Assembly (NCBI GenBank): GCA_012962365.1
Contig: DTXR01000640.1
Span: 1 to 10,981, forward strand
Direction: 5' to 3'
DNA: 10,981 nucleotides
Origin: Chromatiaceae bacterium
Lineage (GTDB): Bacteria; Pseudomonadota; Gammaproteobacteria; Chromatiales; Chromatiaceae
Shown here: positions 1 to 7,341 of the stretch, in pieces
Layout: every line of letters begins with the position of its first letter
Position numbering within the stretch: the first letter of the stretch is position 1
Program-made: the position numbers and the translations under genes
The notes under the pieces: generated by a model
What the model was told of the DNA's origin: nothing
What the model saw: the letters and a program-made list of their open reading frames with translations, nothing else
Databases searched by the model: none

Positions 1-660
1 AGAAGCATAGAATTTAAGCGCATTACCGCCGGTGGTGGTTTCCGGGCTGCCGAACATGACGCCAATCTTCATGCGGATCTGGTTGATGAAGATGACGATA
101 CAATTGGAGCGCTTGATGTTGGCGGTGAGCTTGCGCAACGCCTGTGACATGAGTCGCGCCTGCAAACCGACGTGAGAATCACCCATGTCGCCTTCGATTT
201 CCGCCTTGGGCGTCAGGGCGGCAACGGAATCGACCACCACCACATCCACGGCGCCGGAACGCACCAGCATGTCGGTGATCTCCAGCGCCTGCTCACCAGT
301 ATCCGGCTGGGAAACCAGCAACTCATCCATGTCCACGCCCAGTTTTTCGGCATACTGGGGATCCAGCGCATGCTCCGCATCCACGAAGGCGCAGGTGCCG
401 CCGCCTTTCTGTGCCTCGGCCACGACATGCAGGGTCAAGGTGGTTTTACCGGATGATTCCGGGCCATAGATCTCCACGACCCGCCCTTTGGGCACACCGC
501 CGATACCCAGGGCGATGTCCAGTCCCAAAGAGCCTGTTGATATGGCCTCTATATTGGCAATGGACGTTCCATCGCCCATGCGCATGACGGAACCCTTACC
601 GAATTGTTTCTCGATCTGACCCAGAGCGGCCGCCAATGCTTTTTTTCGATTCTCATCCAT
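1..660 (-). CDS. recA: Recombinase RecA, N-terminal 220 residues (runs off the left edge)
   Basis: RecA is the ATP-dependent strand-exchange protein of homologous recombination and the co-protease that triggers LexA self-cleavage in the SOS response. The minus frame is open from the ATG at 660 to base 1. It begins [20 protein letters not shown], shows the Walker A motif GPESSGKTT at about residues 66-74 and [10 protein letters not shown] as Walker B, then [20 protein letters not shown] (loop L1 region), [20 protein letters not shown] leading into loop L2, and ends ALKFYAS at the edge. Family members are about 350 residues, so roughly the last 130 (the C-terminal domain) lie outside. The start is set by an AGGTGA ribosome-binding site seven bases upstream. 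thpR and pncC lie upstream on the same strand; recX would be expected beyond the left edge but cannot be seen. No frameshift is visible. Identity is essentially certain. Confidence 0.98.
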   Translation of the reverse strand, partial: MDENRKKALAAALGQIEKQFGKGSVMRMGDGTSIANIEAISTGSLGLDIALGIGGVPKGRVVEIYGPESSGKTTLTLHVVAEAQKGGGTCAFVDAEHALDPQYAEKLGVDMDELLVSQPDTGEQALEITDMLVRSGAVDVVVVDSVAALTPKAEIEGDMGDSHVGLQARLMSQALRKLTANIKRSNCIVIFINQIRMKIGVMFGSPETTTGGNALKFYAS

Positions 661-666
661 TTTTGT

Positions 667-672
667 TCACCT
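667..672 (-). promoter_or_regulatory. Ribosome-binding site of recA
   Basis: On the minus strand this reads AGGTGA and ends six bases before the recA ATG. It is a strong Shine-Dalgarno match and fixes the start codon. Confidence 0.75.
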
Positions 673-781
673 GTTCGATTACCGTTGTGAATAACAGCTT
701 TTGCAATACTCGCTTTGGAGTTTAGTTTGTTCTCTATTTGTTTTCCAGTATTTTTTGTTTCGAGGCCATTGTAGGCAGTCC

Positions 782-804
782 AGTGGCTCAACAGATGAGC
801 CACT
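782..804. repeat. Perfect 9-bp-arm palindrome in the thpR-recA gap
   Basis: Arms AGTGGCTCA (782-790) and TGAGCCACT (796-804) are perfectly complementary around the 5-base centre ACAGA. It lies 10 bp past the thpR stop and 121 bp upstream of recA. In the direction of transcription (minus strand) a run of seven T comes before the hairpin, not after it, so it lacks the shape of an intrinsic terminator in either direction. A TACAAT hexamer reading toward recA (768-773) lies 8 bp from it, so the palindrome would cover the -35 region of a promoter there. It could be an operator or an mRNA hairpin. The structure is certain; the role is inference. Confidence 0.6.
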
Positions 805-814
805 AGGAAAAAAA

Positions 815-1336
815 TCACAAAAAGCCCCAGCGCTCCACGACCTTATACCAGGGCGGCTCACCGCCGGGACGGGATTCCACCAGCACGAAGCCATTCACGG
901 ACCAGGCAACAGGCTCCTCAAGTATCATGGCCATACAGGGAGAGGTCTTGCGCAACAGGGTGACATGAGGCCGATAGGCACGCTTTTCCTGCTTGAACCC
1001 GCATTTGGACAGGTTTTCAGCCAGGTTTTTCACCAGTTCAGATAATTCTGCTGGCGTCTGCTCCGGCCCCGCCCAGACGATTTGCGGTTTTGGCCAGAAA
1101 TCCAGGCGTGATATGTCCAGTTCGAAAGGAAAACCTTGAATGGCATCTGCCGCTTCGATGATGCAGCGCTCCCGTTTGGGAGGAACCGAACCCAGAAACT
1201 GCAGGGTCATGTGCAAATCCAGGGGATGCACCCAATTTCCCTGTGTCTGAGGCAACAGGGTCTGAAGATGAGCCAGATCGCTGCGCACCCGATCATCCGG
1301 CCAGAGCGCGAAGAACAACCGCTTGTTACCGGACAC
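815..1336 (-). CDS. thpR: RNA 2',3'-cyclic phosphodiesterase (2H phosphoesterase, LigT/ThpR family)
   Basis: A 173-residue 2H-family protein, close to the usual ThpR length of about 175-190. Family members hydrolyse RNA 2',3'-cyclic phosphate ends to 2'-phosphates and can ligate 2'-5' RNA in vitro; the enzyme is cytosolic. Both catalytic signatures are present: HMTLQFLG (His42, Thr44) and RPHVTLLRK (His124, Thr126). The N-terminal KRLFFALWPDD is typical. The start is GTG at 1336, supported by a G-rich Shine-Dalgarno (GAGGGGGG) just upstream. The gene overlaps the end of pncC by 11 bp, so translation is probably coupled. recA lies 154 bp downstream on the same strand, and transcripts may read through. 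Physiological role is poorly known across the family; the family call is secure. Confidence 0.93.
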   Translation of the reverse strand: MSGNKRLFFALWPDDRVRSDLAHLQTLLPQTQGNWVHPLDLHMTLQFLGSVPPKRERCIIEAADAIQGFPFELDISRLDFWPKPQIVWAGPEQTPAELSELVKNLAENLSKCGFKQEKRAYRPHVTLLRKTSPCMAMILEEPVAWSVNGFVLVESRPGGEPPWYKVVERWGFL

Positions 1337-1814
1337 AAACCCCCCTCAGTCTTTTCAGCGCATGAGCAACCGTCTGACGCCGAACCTGCTCCCGGTCACC
1401 GGCAAACCAGCATCGTTCGGCAATCAGGCTGTTGTTGCCGGCCCATGCCATCCACACGGTTCCCACGGGCTTGAATTTTGACTCACCACCCGGACCGGCG
1501 ATGCCGGTAACCGCCACACTCAAATCCGCCCGGCTGTTGGCCAGGGCACCCTGCGCCATCTGTAACGCGACCTGTTCACTCACAGCGCCAAACAGTGCCA
1601 GGGTATCCTCCCTTACACCCAGCATGTCCATCTTGGCCTGATTGCTGTAAGTAACGAACCCCCGCTCGAACCAGGCGCTAGACCCCGGAATATCTGTCAT
1701 CAGCTTGGCGATCCAGCCCCCGGTACAGGATTCTGCAGCCGTCATGCTGAATTTCTTTTTCGCCAACAGATAACCGGTTTCCCTCGCCAACTGTTCCAAC
1801 TGCGTGTCTTGCAT
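1326..1814 (-). CDS. pncC: Nicotinamide-nucleotide amidohydrolase PncC (CinA C-terminal domain)
   Basis: A 162-residue stand-alone CinA C-terminal domain, matching E. coli PncC (YgaD) in length. It deamidates NMN to nicotinate mononucleotide, recycling the pyridine nucleotide released by NAD-dependent DNA ligase. Conserved features are TAAESCTGGWIA with the catalytic serine at about 29, the IPGSSAWFERGFVTYSNQAK block, VAVTGIAGPGG at about 101-110, and KPVGTVW. The N-terminal molybdopterin-binding-like half of full CinA is absent, as in E. coli. The ATG at 1814 is preceded by AAGGTG with seven bases spacing. It heads the pncC-thpR-recA group; pncC next to recA is a common gammaproteobacterial arrangement. 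The promoter, reading from inside the divergent cupin gene, is not clear. Confidence 0.95.
   Translation of the reverse strand: MQDTQLEQLARETGYLLAKKKFSMTAAESCTGGWIAKLMTDIPGSSAWFERGFVTYSNQAKMDMLGVREDTLALFGAVSEQVALQMAQGALANSRADLSVAVTGIAGPGGESKFKPVGTVWMAWAGNNSLIAERCWFAGDREQVRRQTVAHALKRLRGVCVR
1340..1347 (-). promoter_or_regulatory. Ribosome-binding site deciding the GTG start of thpR
   Basis: On the minus strand this is GAGGGGGG, three bases before the GTG at 1336 (the GAGG core is about 7-8 bases away). It lies inside the last codons of pncC and supports the non-ATG start and the 11-bp gene overlap. Confidence 0.6.
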
Positions 1815-1850
1815 TAGAATTCACCTTCTTCCCGAAATAGAATTCACCTT
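1815..1850. repeat. 13-bp direct repeat between pncC and the cupin gene, carrying the pncC ribosome-binding site
   Basis: TAGAATTCACCTT occurs at 1815-1827 and again at 1838-1850, a 23-bp period with exact copies. On the minus strand each copy contains AAGGTG; the inner copy is the pncC Shine-Dalgarno. On the plus strand each copy contains TAGAAT, five of six matches to a -10 hexamer. The two divergent start codons (1814 and 1856) flank the repeat. It looks like a short local tandem duplication of the translation-start region; any regulatory meaning is inference. Confidence 0.6.
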
Positions 1851-1855
1851 AGTTT

Positions 1856-2137
1856 ATGAATGATCAAGGCATACTGCTAGAGCGTAACCCCTCCCCCATG
1901 AAACTGGAAGTCATGGGCGTCGAGAACTGGGGTATCTGGAAAAAAGAGAAATCCACCTTTCCCTGGACCTATCATCAACAGGAAACCTGCTACATCACCC
2001 GCGGGCGCTTTATCGTCACGCCCGAAGGCGGCAAACCCATGGAGTTCAAGCGCGGCGACCTCATTACCTTTCCCGCTGGCATGAAGTGCACCTGGGAAAT
2101 TCTCGAGGATGTGGAAAAGTACTACGATTTCCAGTAG
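1856..2137 (+). CDS. Small cupin-domain protein (Cupin_3 / DUF861 type)
   Basis: A 93-residue protein made of a single small beta-barrel. The core reads WGIWKKEKSTFPWTYHQQET, then CYITRGRFIVTPEGG, then PMEFKRGDLITFPAGMKCTW. This matches the small cupin family with fold similar to ureidoglycine aminohydrolase; most members have no known reaction. The cupin motif is degenerate: His40 and Glu43 remain in motif 1, but the histidine of motif 2 is replaced near Cys78/Trp80, so metal binding is uncertain. The start at 1856 keeps the ILLERNPS segment that I recall in related proteins. No plus-strand Shine-Dalgarno is visible and a TAGAAT hexamer ends only 12 bases upstream, so a very short or absent leader is possible. 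It diverges from pncC (41 bp) and converges on the phosphoesterase gene (9 bp). Function unknown. Confidence 0.85.
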   Translation: MNDQGILLERNPSPMKLEVMGVENWGIWKKEKSTFPWTYHQQETCYITRGRFIVTPEGGKPMEFKRGDLITFPAGMKCTWEILEDVEKYYDFQ

Positions 2138-2146
2138 GGACTCAAA

Positions 2147-4594
2147 TCAGGGGTAGGCTATTGCATCACCCGTATAGAGCGCTTCGAAATCTGAAGCTTT
2201 GACACTGTGCAACGCGTGCAGTACCTCATCGTCCCAATCGTCATGGTGCTGACCCGAGATAAACATGTCGGCCCCGGTGTCGGCAATGATCACACCATAT
2301 TTTTTCAGTGCCCGCAGAATCTTCTGGTTGACAGGGCTGAAGCCGGTCACATCGAAATCCGCTCTGAGCCGCAGGCGCAGTCCCATGGGCGGGTGGCTTA
2401 AATCACTTCCACCCCGCCCGTCGGAATGGCTGGCCGGGCGGATATAGGCACTGCGAATGGTGTTGCTGGTCATTCGTATGACGTGATTGATTTCTCCCTC
2501 TCCATACACTTCGTCATATCGCAGCAGACCAGGCAAAATCGGCAAACCCGCCGCATCCGCACTGGTCCAGCCAAGAGGACGTTGCTGATTGAGGCCCAGG
2601 TCCCATATTGCGCCACTTCCAGCCGTCCAGCTCCCGGAAGTGTTGTCTGCGGCAAACAATTCATACAGCATGCAACTTCCCTGTTGCAGCAACAGCACAT
2701 GCCTGTCCCCATCTTTTGCCGGTTGGCCTTCTATGGTGGGATTCTCTGGAATGGGATAGCAACCAATTTCATCGGCATTTGCCGAATTGCAGCTTTTGTC
2801 CGGGCGGTCACTTTCGTCCCAGTACTCGAAACTGACGGGGACGACCGGCTGGTTTTCCGGAATCACATCGAAAGGAATACCGATGTCATTGCCCGCCCAT
2901 TGGCTGCCGAAATCCGGATGCAATGCAGTATCTTCCCCGATACTGGCAATGAACGCATTTGAATCGGGATGCAGGGGCAAATCCGTTGCCGGTGTATTCC
3001 AGATGCTGTCAGCAGGAAACAACCGGCAACCGGCCACCACAGGAATCTGGCTGGCGGGTTTTTTCACGGCAAACCGCCCACCATCAAAAACCCTGAACCC
3101 CGGAAACAATTGCACCTTTGGCGCATGGTAAGTCACATTGGCGGCACTGCCCACGGTGACCAATACACCGGTGGTGATTGCTGTCGATGCGCTGCAGCTT
3201 TCTGCAGCCTCATAGGTTTGATTCGATAGTTCCACGTAACCGCCAACATCCTCCACACAATCCGGTGAGGCGACCACTCCGGGGTTTCGGTCATAGGCAT
3301 CGGGTATGCCATCACCATCTGTATCCACAACAGGCGCGGCACCAAACTGGAAACTGTCCACCACCTTCCCCGGGTAACGTGTTTCACTCACACCGAGACT
3401 TTTTACTTCACCGGTGATCTTGCGGCCATCGACGGTGATCTTCATATAACCGGCCATCTTGTCTTCATAACTGGTACCCCCACTGGAATCACCGTAACTC
3501 ACCCAGTCTCTGTGACTGGCAGCCGTATACGCCCTGGGTTCGGCTGCGTTGACCGCTGCACCGGCCACACCCACAGTAATATATGCCGTTCCAGAAGTAT
3601 CCTTCTGCGGGTCCGCATCGCCCGAGCTGCGCACCCGATAGGTACGCTGATAGGCATGATTGTGGCCGTTGAAGAAAATAGCCACATCATGGCTTTCCAG
3701 CAATTCCCTGATCGCATAGGCAGAAGATGTTGGATTGTGCCCGTCCCCATCCCCCAGCAGGGGCGCATGGGCAAAAACGAAGATATGCTCCGTTCCTTTG
3801 GCTCGCGCCGCCTGCAGCTTTTCTCGCAGCCAGTCGTATTGATGTATGGAATAACACCGGGCATTTCTGGTCGGGTCAGCAAACAGGGCCGGATCGGTAC
3901 AATAGGCGGCACAATCCACGTGGCCATTGCAGGACAGCATGTTGTAATAGTCCGCATTCATTTTTAAAACAATGAAGGTGTTGTTCCGGTATTCGAACGA
4001 ATAGTAAAAATAGGTGGAATGGGTGGATGTCGACTCATCCAGGGAGCATACATTGCCCGGATCGTGATCCTGAGGGTCGATATACCGTTCCCATGGCTGT
4101 TTTCCCGCTTGCGGGTGCGGCCCGAGGAATTCGCATATTCCTGTACCGCAGGGATCGGGATACCAGCCCGATCCCCAGTTGTCATCGTGATTGCCTACAA
4201 CGGGAAAGAAACTGGCGGACAGTCCGGGCTGCACGGGGTGATCTTCCATGATGGGCTTCATCAGTGCTTTCATATTCCCGTCGAGCGCTGCCCGCCGTAC
4301 AGGGTCAGGCTCGGTACTCCCGCAGCCTCCACCGGCAACATGGTCGGCGGGGCTGGCGGCAAAACAACTGGAAGTGGCATAACCATCGATCAGGTCACCC
4401 GTGGATATATAGAAATCCACAGCAGATTCTGCGGACATCATATCGACAACAGCCAGCGCCCGCTGATTGCGCTCACAGCCACCGCCATTCAAGTCACCAA
4501 ACACCACGAATGAGAAAGGCTCTGCATAGACGGTTGATATCGATAATCCGCAAATACATGTAAAAAGAAGTTGTCTGAATGAAATGAACCGCAT
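2147..4594 (-). CDS. Secreted multidomain calcineurin-like metallophosphoesterase with unknown C-terminal domain
   Basis: An 815-residue exported protein. Residues 1-24 (MRFISFRQLLFTCICGLSIS TVYA) form a signal peptide. A purple-acid-phosphatase-like metallophosphoesterase domain follows with the full motif set: FGDLNGGG (about 32-39), STGDLIDG (64-71), VVGNHDDNWG (133-142), FAHAPLLGDGDGH (274-286) and FFNGHNHAYQR (307-317). Next come a thrombospondin-type-3-like calcium loop, DTDGDGIPDAYDRNPG (424-439); a short beta-rich segment, YVELSNQTYEAAESC through FRVFDGGRFAVK (about 453-511), resembling the '3-coathanger stack' domain; and a C-terminal domain from about 523 to the end with FPADSIWNT, HVLLLQQGSCMLYELF, SADAAGLPILPGLLRYDEV and MFISGQHHDDWDDEVLH. 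I know no function for this last domain. Many cysteines suggest periplasmic or extracellular folding. I start at ATG 4594, preceded by GGTGGTG; GTG 4603 would add three residues. The phosphoester substrate cannot be told. It sits between conserved DNA-repair genes, so it looks like an insertion. Confidence 0.88.
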   Translation of the reverse strand: MRFISFRQLLFTCICGLSISTVYAEPFSFVVFGDLNGGGCERNQRALAVVDMMSAESAVDFYISTGDLIDGYATSSCFAASPADHVAGGGCGSTEPDPVRRAALDGNMKALMKPIMEDHPVQPGLSASFFPVVGNHDDNWGSGWYPDPCGTGICEFLGPHPQAGKQPWERYIDPQDHDPGNVCSLDESTSTHSTYFYYSFEYRNNTFIVLKMNADYYNMLSCNGHVDCAAYCTDPALFADPTRNARCYSIHQYDWLREKLQAARAKGTEHIFVFAHAPLLGDGDGHNPTSSAYAIRELLESHDVAIFFNGHNHAYQRTYRVRSSGDADPQKDTSGTAYITVGVAGAAVNAAEPRAYTAASHRDWVSYGDSSGGTSYEDKMAGYMKITVDGRKITGEVKSLGVSETRYPGKVVDSFQFGAAPVVDTDGDGIPDAYDRNPGVVASPDCVEDVGGYVELSNQTYEAAESCSASTAITTGVLVTVGSAANVTYHAPKVQLFPGFRVFDGGRFAVKKPASQIPVVAGCRLFPADSIWNTPATDLPLHPDSNAFIASIGEDTALHPDFGSQWAGNDIGIPFDVIPENQPVVPVSFEYWDESDRPDKSCNSANADEIGCYPIPENPTIEGQPAKDGDRHVLLLQQGSCMLYELFAADNTSGSWTAGSGAIWDLGLNQQRPLGWTSADAAGLPILPGLLRYDEVYGEGEINHVIRMTSNTIRSAYIRPASHSDGRGGSDLSHPPMGLRLRLRADFDVTGFSPVNQKILRALKKYGVIIADTGADMFISGQHHDDWDDEVLHALHSVKASDFEALYTGDAIAYP

Positions 4595-4684
4595 ACGCAC
4601 CACCAGTGGCCTGATTATCGGAAAAGTCTTTAAGCTACGTTATCTTGGCAAGACAATATGCGCAAAGCATCATGTTTCCGCTGC

Positions 4685-4713
4685 TTAGCCCGCATCCGGC
4701 CGGGTGCTATACT
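4685..4713 (+). promoter_or_regulatory. Probable sigma70 promoter of mutS with extended -10
   Basis: A -35-like TTAGCC (4685-4690) and TATACT (4708-4713, five of six matches) are separated by exactly 17 bp, and TG one base before the -10 makes an extended -10 (TGCTATACT). Transcription would begin near 4720, giving a leader of about 38 bases to the GTG at 4758. It lies in the 163-bp gap between the phosphoesterase gene and mutS. No comparably good promoter is visible for the divergent phosphoesterase gene. Confidence 0.6.
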
Positions 4714-4757
4714 CCTGCCCACACCGCTTGCTTCCATCCAACGATACCTATTCAGAC

Positions 4758-7337
4758 GTGACAAAGACAACCCGGACCACAACGTCACAACACACCCCAA
4801 TGATGCAGCAATATCTGCGCATCAAGGCAGATCATCCCGACATGCTGGTGTTCTACCGCATGGGGGATTTTTACGAGCTGTTTTTTGGCGATGCGGAGAA
4901 GGCTGCTCGGCTGCTGGACATCACGCTCACCGCCCGGGGAAAATCCGCAGGCATACCCATTCCCATGGCCGGCATTCCCTACCACGCTGCAGAAAACTAT
5001 CTGGCGCGGCTGATCCGCCAGGGCGAGTCCGTCGCCATCTGCGAACAGATCGGTGACCCTGCCACCAGCAAGGGGCCTGTGGAACGCAAGGTGGTGCGCA
5101 TCGTTACCCCCGGCACAGTCACCGACGAGGCTCTGCTGGAAGAACGGCAAGACAACCTGCTGGCCGCCCTTTGGGAACACAAGGGCCGCTACGGTCTAGC
5201 TACCCTGAATCTGGGCAGCGGGCACTTTACGGTACAGGAATTGAACGATGAGGAATCACTGGCCGGCGAACTGGAGAGGCTGAAACCTGCCGAGCTGCTG
5301 CTGGAAGAAGACCAGACGCTGCCCGCCTCATGCCCCAGATGCCGCAGCCTCACCCATCGTCCTTCCTGGCATTTCGACCTGGACACGGCGCGACAGCTGC
5401 TGAAGAAACAGTTCGGCACCCAGGATCTGTCCGGTTTTGGCGTCGACGGCCTGGATCTGGCCGTCATGGCCGCCGGTGCGCTCCTGCAGTATGTACAGGA
5501 CACCCAGCAAGCCGCCCTGCCCCACATCACGGCCCTGCGCGTTGAGCATCGCGATGATGCCCTGATCATCGACGCTGCCACCCGGCGCAACCTGGAAATC
5601 GACCAGTCCCAGTCCGGGCAGAAACAGCATTCCCTGACGGGCCTGTTGGATCAAACTGCAACAGCCATGGGCAGCCGGCTGCTGCGCCGCTGGGTGAACC
5701 GTCCTCTGCGCAGCGCCTCTGCCATCCAGGCGCGGCATGACGCCATCGAAGAACTGCTCGACCGCCACCAGTTGCCGGAGCTGCAAAAGCTGCTATCCGG
5801 CGTCGGTGACATCGAAAGGATACTGTCACGCATCGCATTGAAAACCGCCCGCCCACGGGATCTGGCGACCCTGCGGGATTCACTGGCCCTGCTGCCGGAA
5901 ATCCAATCACTCATCGGCGAGTGTCACTCACCGTTGATTCGGGCTGTCTCTGAAGAAGCCGGAGAACATCCGGACACAGTGGATCTACTCAAGCGGGCGA
6001 TCAGGGAAAATCCGCCGGTACTGATCCGCGATGGCGGCGTGCTCGCCGAAGGCTGGGATGCCCAGCTGGACGAGCTGCGCGACCTGTCACAAAATGCCGA
6101 CCAGTTTCTGCTGGACCTGGAGAGCCGTGAGAAGGAACGCACGGGCATTGCCTCACTCAAGGTCAGCTACAACCGGGTACACGGCTATTACATCGAAATC
6201 AGCCGTCTGCATTCCGATGCGGTGCCAGAAAACTATGTGCGCCGCCAGACACTGAAGGCCGCTGAACGCTTCATTACACCTGAACTGAAAAAATTCGAGG
6301 ATCAGGTGCTTTCCGCACGGGAACGCGCCCTCACCAGGGAAAAGATGCTCTATGAGGCACTGCTGGAACAATTACAAGAAAGCATCCCCGCACTCCAGCA
6401 ATGCGCCGGGGCACTGGCCAGTCTGGATGTTCTGGTCAATCTGGCGCAACGCGCCCTGGCGCTGAACCTGAACCGCCCGCAGATGTTGGACGAGCCTGGC
6501 ATCCACATTGAGGAAGGGCGCCACCCGGTGGTGGAGCAGGCGCTGGACGAGGTTTTCGTTCCCAATGACCTGCTCTTCGATGACAAAAGGCGCATGCTCA
6601 TCATCACCGGCCCTAACATGGGCGGAAAATCCACCTACATGCGCCAGTGCGCGGTCATCGTGCTCATGGCCTGTGCCGGCAGTTTCGTGCCAGCCCGCAG
6701 CGCCCGCATCGGCCCGGTGGATCGCATCTTCTCCCGCATCGGCGCATCTGATGACCTGGCCGGCGGCCGCTCCACTTTCATGGTGGAGATGGAAGAAACC
6801 GCCAACATCCTGCACAATGCCACGGCGCAGTCCCTGATACTCATGGATGAAATCGGGCGCGGCACCAGCACTTTCGACGGGCTTTCCCTGGCCTGGGCCT
6901 GTGCGGTAGAACTTGCCATGCGCATCCGGGCCAGCACCCTGTTCGCCACCCACTATTTTGAACTGACGACATTGCCGGAAGAACATGCCGGCGTGGTGAA
7001 TGTGCACCTGGATGCCGTGGAGCATGGTGACAGCATCGTATTTCTGCATGCGCTCAAGGAAGGACCCGCCAATCAGAGCTATGGCTTGCAAGTGGCCGCC
7101 CTCGCAGGCGTACCGAAAGCTGTCATACACCGCGCCACAACACGCCTGCAGGAGCTGGAGAACGCCGCCCTGCAGCATGCCGAGACCGGGATGCCCCAGC
7201 TTTCCCTGCAGCTGGGCCCCGAACCTTCTCCGGTAGACGAGTCATTGCTGGAATGCCTGGATGAGATCGACCCGGATGAACTGACTCCCAGGCAGGCGCT
7301 GGAAGCACTCTACCGACTGAAGGCCTTGCTGAACTGA
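4758..7337 (+). CDS. mutS: DNA mismatch repair protein MutS
   Basis: MutS recognises mispairs and small loops and recruits MutL. From the GTG at 4758 the product is 859 residues (E. coli 853). The mismatch-binding domain has [12 protein letters not shown] and GDFYELFF, with the Phe-X-Glu reader at Phe38 and Glu40. The connector and core contain [20 protein letters not shown]. The clamp holds [12 protein letters not shown]. The ABC-type ATPase has Walker [10 protein letters not shown] (618-626), the segment [12 protein letters not shown], Walker B LILMDE with Asp697-Glu698, then GRGTSTFDG and ATHYFELT. The C-terminal helix [18 protein letters not shown] matches the tetramerisation tail. An in-frame GTG at 4704 is unlikely as a start because it lies inside the extended -10, upstream of the inferred transcript start; the 12 residues before TPMMQ from GTG 4758 fit the family (10 in E. 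coli). No clear Shine-Dalgarno. Intact by every motif checked. Confidence 0.97.
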   Translation: MTKTTRTTTSQHTPMMQQYLRIKADHPDMLVFYRMGDFYELFFGDAEKAARLLDITLTARGKSAGIPIPMAGIPYHAAENYLARLIRQGESVAICEQIGDPATSKGPVERKVVRIVTPGTVTDEALLEERQDNLLAALWEHKGRYGLATLNLGSGHFTVQELNDEESLAGELERLKPAELLLEEDQTLPASCPRCRSLTHRPSWHFDLDTARQLLKKQFGTQDLSGFGVDGLDLAVMAAGALLQYVQDTQQAALPHITALRVEHRDDALIIDAATRRNLEIDQSQSGQKQHSLTGLLDQTATAMGSRLLRRWVNRPLRSASAIQARHDAIEELLDRHQLPELQKLLSGVGDIERILSRIALKTARPRDLATLRDSLALLPEIQSLIGECHSPLIRAVSEEAGEHPDTVDLLKRAIRENPPVLIRDGGVLAEGWDAQLDELRDLSQNADQFLLDLESREKERTGIASLKVSYNRVHGYYIEISRLHSDAVPENYVRRQTLKAAERFITPELKKFEDQVLSARERALTREKMLYEALLEQLQESIPALQQCAGALASLDVLVNLAQRALALNLNRPQMLDEPGIHIEEGRHPVVEQALDEVFVPNDLLFDDKRRMLIITGPNMGGKSTYMRQCAVIVLMACAGSFVPARSARIGPVDRIFSRIGASDDLAGGRSTFMVEMEETANILHNATAQSLILMDEIGRGTSTFDGLSLAWACAVELAMRIRASTLFATHYFELTTLPEEHAGVVNVHLDAVEHGDSIVFLHALKEGPANQSYGLQVAALAGVPKAVIHRATTRLQELENAALQHAETGMPQLSLQLGPEPSPVDESLLECLDEIDPDELTPRQALEALYRLKALLN

Positions 7338-7341
7338 TTCT

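Noticed and set aside
661..814. LexA (SOS) box upstream of recA
   Set aside because: The best candidate on the minus strand, TACTGGAAAACAAATAGAGA, matches only the left half of the E. coli consensus; the right half fails. No CTGT-N8-ACAG is present.
782..815. Intrinsic terminator after thpR
   Set aside because: The hairpin is perfect, but in the thpR direction the T run comes before it and no T run follows; on the plus strand A, not T, follows.
2426..2962. 178-codon plus-strand open frame within the phosphoesterase gene
   Set aside because: Antisense to a continuous 815-residue protein with recognisable domains; composition and sequence give no family resemblance.
4643..4653. TCTTGGCAAGA palindrome between the phosphoesterase gene and mutS as an operator
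   Set aside because: Arms are only five bases and it fits no operator I recognise, including a Pho box; it may be chance.
4704..4757. 18-residue N-terminal extension of MutS
   Set aside because: The GTG at 4704 falls within the extended -10 of the mutS promoter and the residues do not resemble any MutS N-terminus I know.
6372..7178. 268-codon minus-strand open frame inside mutS
   Set aside because: Antisense to the MutS ATPase domain, which is motif-perfect on the plus strand; long antisense frames are expected in GC-rich coding DNA.
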